Positions 63,585 through 64,000 of a stretch of DNA of 64,000 nucleotides are shown piece after piece. The notes below the pieces were generated by a model. That model was not told the origin of the DNA and did not search any database. It saw only the letters and a program-made list of their open reading frames with translations. Origin of the DNA: Erinaceus europaeus. Its lineage: Eukaryota; Chordata; Mammalia; Eulipotyphla; Erinaceidae. The stretch spans positions 7,876,417-7,940,416 of the forward strand of contig NC_080165.1 in NCBI RefSeq assembly GCF_950295315.1, given 5' to 3'. Position numbers and translations under genes: made by a program. Positions within the stretch are counted from its first letter, which is position 1. Every line of letters starts with the position of its first letter.

Positions 63585-63759
63585 CTAGGGAAAAATGATG
63601 TGATTGATTTCATCACTGATAACATTTTAAAAAATTAAATTCCCAGCACAGTATACTTTATTCAATAGTCCAGTAGACGGTCTCTGCTATCCTGTTCCCT
63701 AAGGAGAACCAATCCTACTGAGTGTTTTAAAATTTATTTAGAAGAATCACCCCTACAGA

Positions 63760-63955
63760 CCTTAAGTTTAAAAGAAAAGGAAGCTTAACAGACAGGGATT
63801 GGGGAGGGTGACCACAAAGTAGAATGTGGACTGAGCTCAGGGGAGGGACTCGGCGGGAGGGCAGGAAGGAAACGTTGAGGACCTGGTACATAATGAAATT
63901 GCAGGCGTGTGTCAATGACTGCTGGGAAGTATTATCTCCCTCAATTAAAGAAAAA
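63760..63955 (+). mobile_element. Possible LINE-1 3'UTR fragment
   Basis: 'ccacaaagtagaatgtggac', 'gaggacctggtacataatga', 'gtgtgtcaatgactgctggg' and 'tcaattaaag' resemble the 3'UTR at 14440-14640. Upstream of window exon 1 on the gene strand. Confidence 0.45.
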
Positions 63956-63956
63956 G

Positions 63957-63972
63957 CAGCAGCAGCAGCAGC
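63957..63972. repeat. (GCA)5 microsatellite
   Basis: Five AGC/GCA units at the window end followed by an A run; intronic. Confidence 0.85.
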
Positions 63973-64000
63973 TTTGTAAAAAAAAAAAAAAATGTAAAGA

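Larger units (their letters stand above)
58101..62767 (+). mobile_element. 5'-truncated LINE-1 with three nested insertions
   Basis: Flanked by the exact duplication AAAATAGTCTACT (58088-58100, 62769-62781) after an A-rich tail. It contains LINE-1 ORF2 from the endonuclease-RT linker to the C-terminus and the 3'UTR, antisense to SHPRH. Frames are broken many times. Interruptions: 58998-59277, 59397-59945 and 61930-62226. Removing them leaves about 3.5 kb of LINE-1. Confidence 0.92.

Noticed and set aside
61609..62244. 211-codon frame on the plus strand
   Set aside because: A LINE-1 ORF2 tail read through into an inserted SINE; not a gene.

Overview
The window is nuclear DNA from a placental mammal, almost certainly a hedgehog (Erinaceidae). 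The evidence is a large number of tRNA-headed SINEs of the hedgehog ERI type, a LINE-1 landscape with disrupted ORF2, class II endogenous retrovirus LTRs, and a spliced, conserved vertebrate gene. Species and SINE-family names come from memory of these repeats; no database was searched.

Gene content. One protein-coding gene is visible: SHPRH, on the minus strand. It is an SNF2-type helicase and RING E3 ligase acting in PCNA polyubiquitination and DNA damage tolerance. Twenty-two coding exons run from 63584 down to the TGA at 4949-4947. Every junction has a GT..AG intron and compatible phase. The exons sum to 3468 nt, i.e. 1155 residues plus stop, or roughly the C-terminal two thirds of the ~1680-residue family protein. 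Seen in order: an acidic tract, PHD finger, SNF2 motif Ia, the DEAQ box (motif II), motif III, a long linker, a RING split over two exons, and helicase C motifs V-VI. The first exons (start codon, Walker A region, linker-histone domain) and the promoter lie beyond 64000.

Layout. 1-4946 is 3'-flanking or 3'UTR sequence with one solo LTR. 4947-10519 holds the five last exons with many SINEs. 10520-24656 is a long intron with the most remarkable locus: a LINE-1 3' end, interrupted by a class II LTR, itself interrupted by a fragment of a Jockey/CR1-group (non-L1, non-RTE) LINE with an inverted 5' part. 24657-25763 holds the RING exons. Intron 25764-30455 contains a 188-bp element that shares the LINE's 3' end and its 11-bp target duplication length. 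30456-42675 carries the linker exons. Intron 42676-49497 holds several LINE 3' ends and a complete non-autonomous class II ERV (46940-49223). 49498-56049 holds the ATPase exons. Intron 56050-62930 is dominated by a 4.7-kb LINE-1 with three insertions nested in it, including a solo LTR with an expanded internal tandem array. 62931-63584 is the PHD exon.

No bacterial-type system, CRISPR array, rRNA or functional tRNA gene was seen. The strongest candidates for something undescribed are the Jockey/CR1-group LINE and its apparent short partner element.
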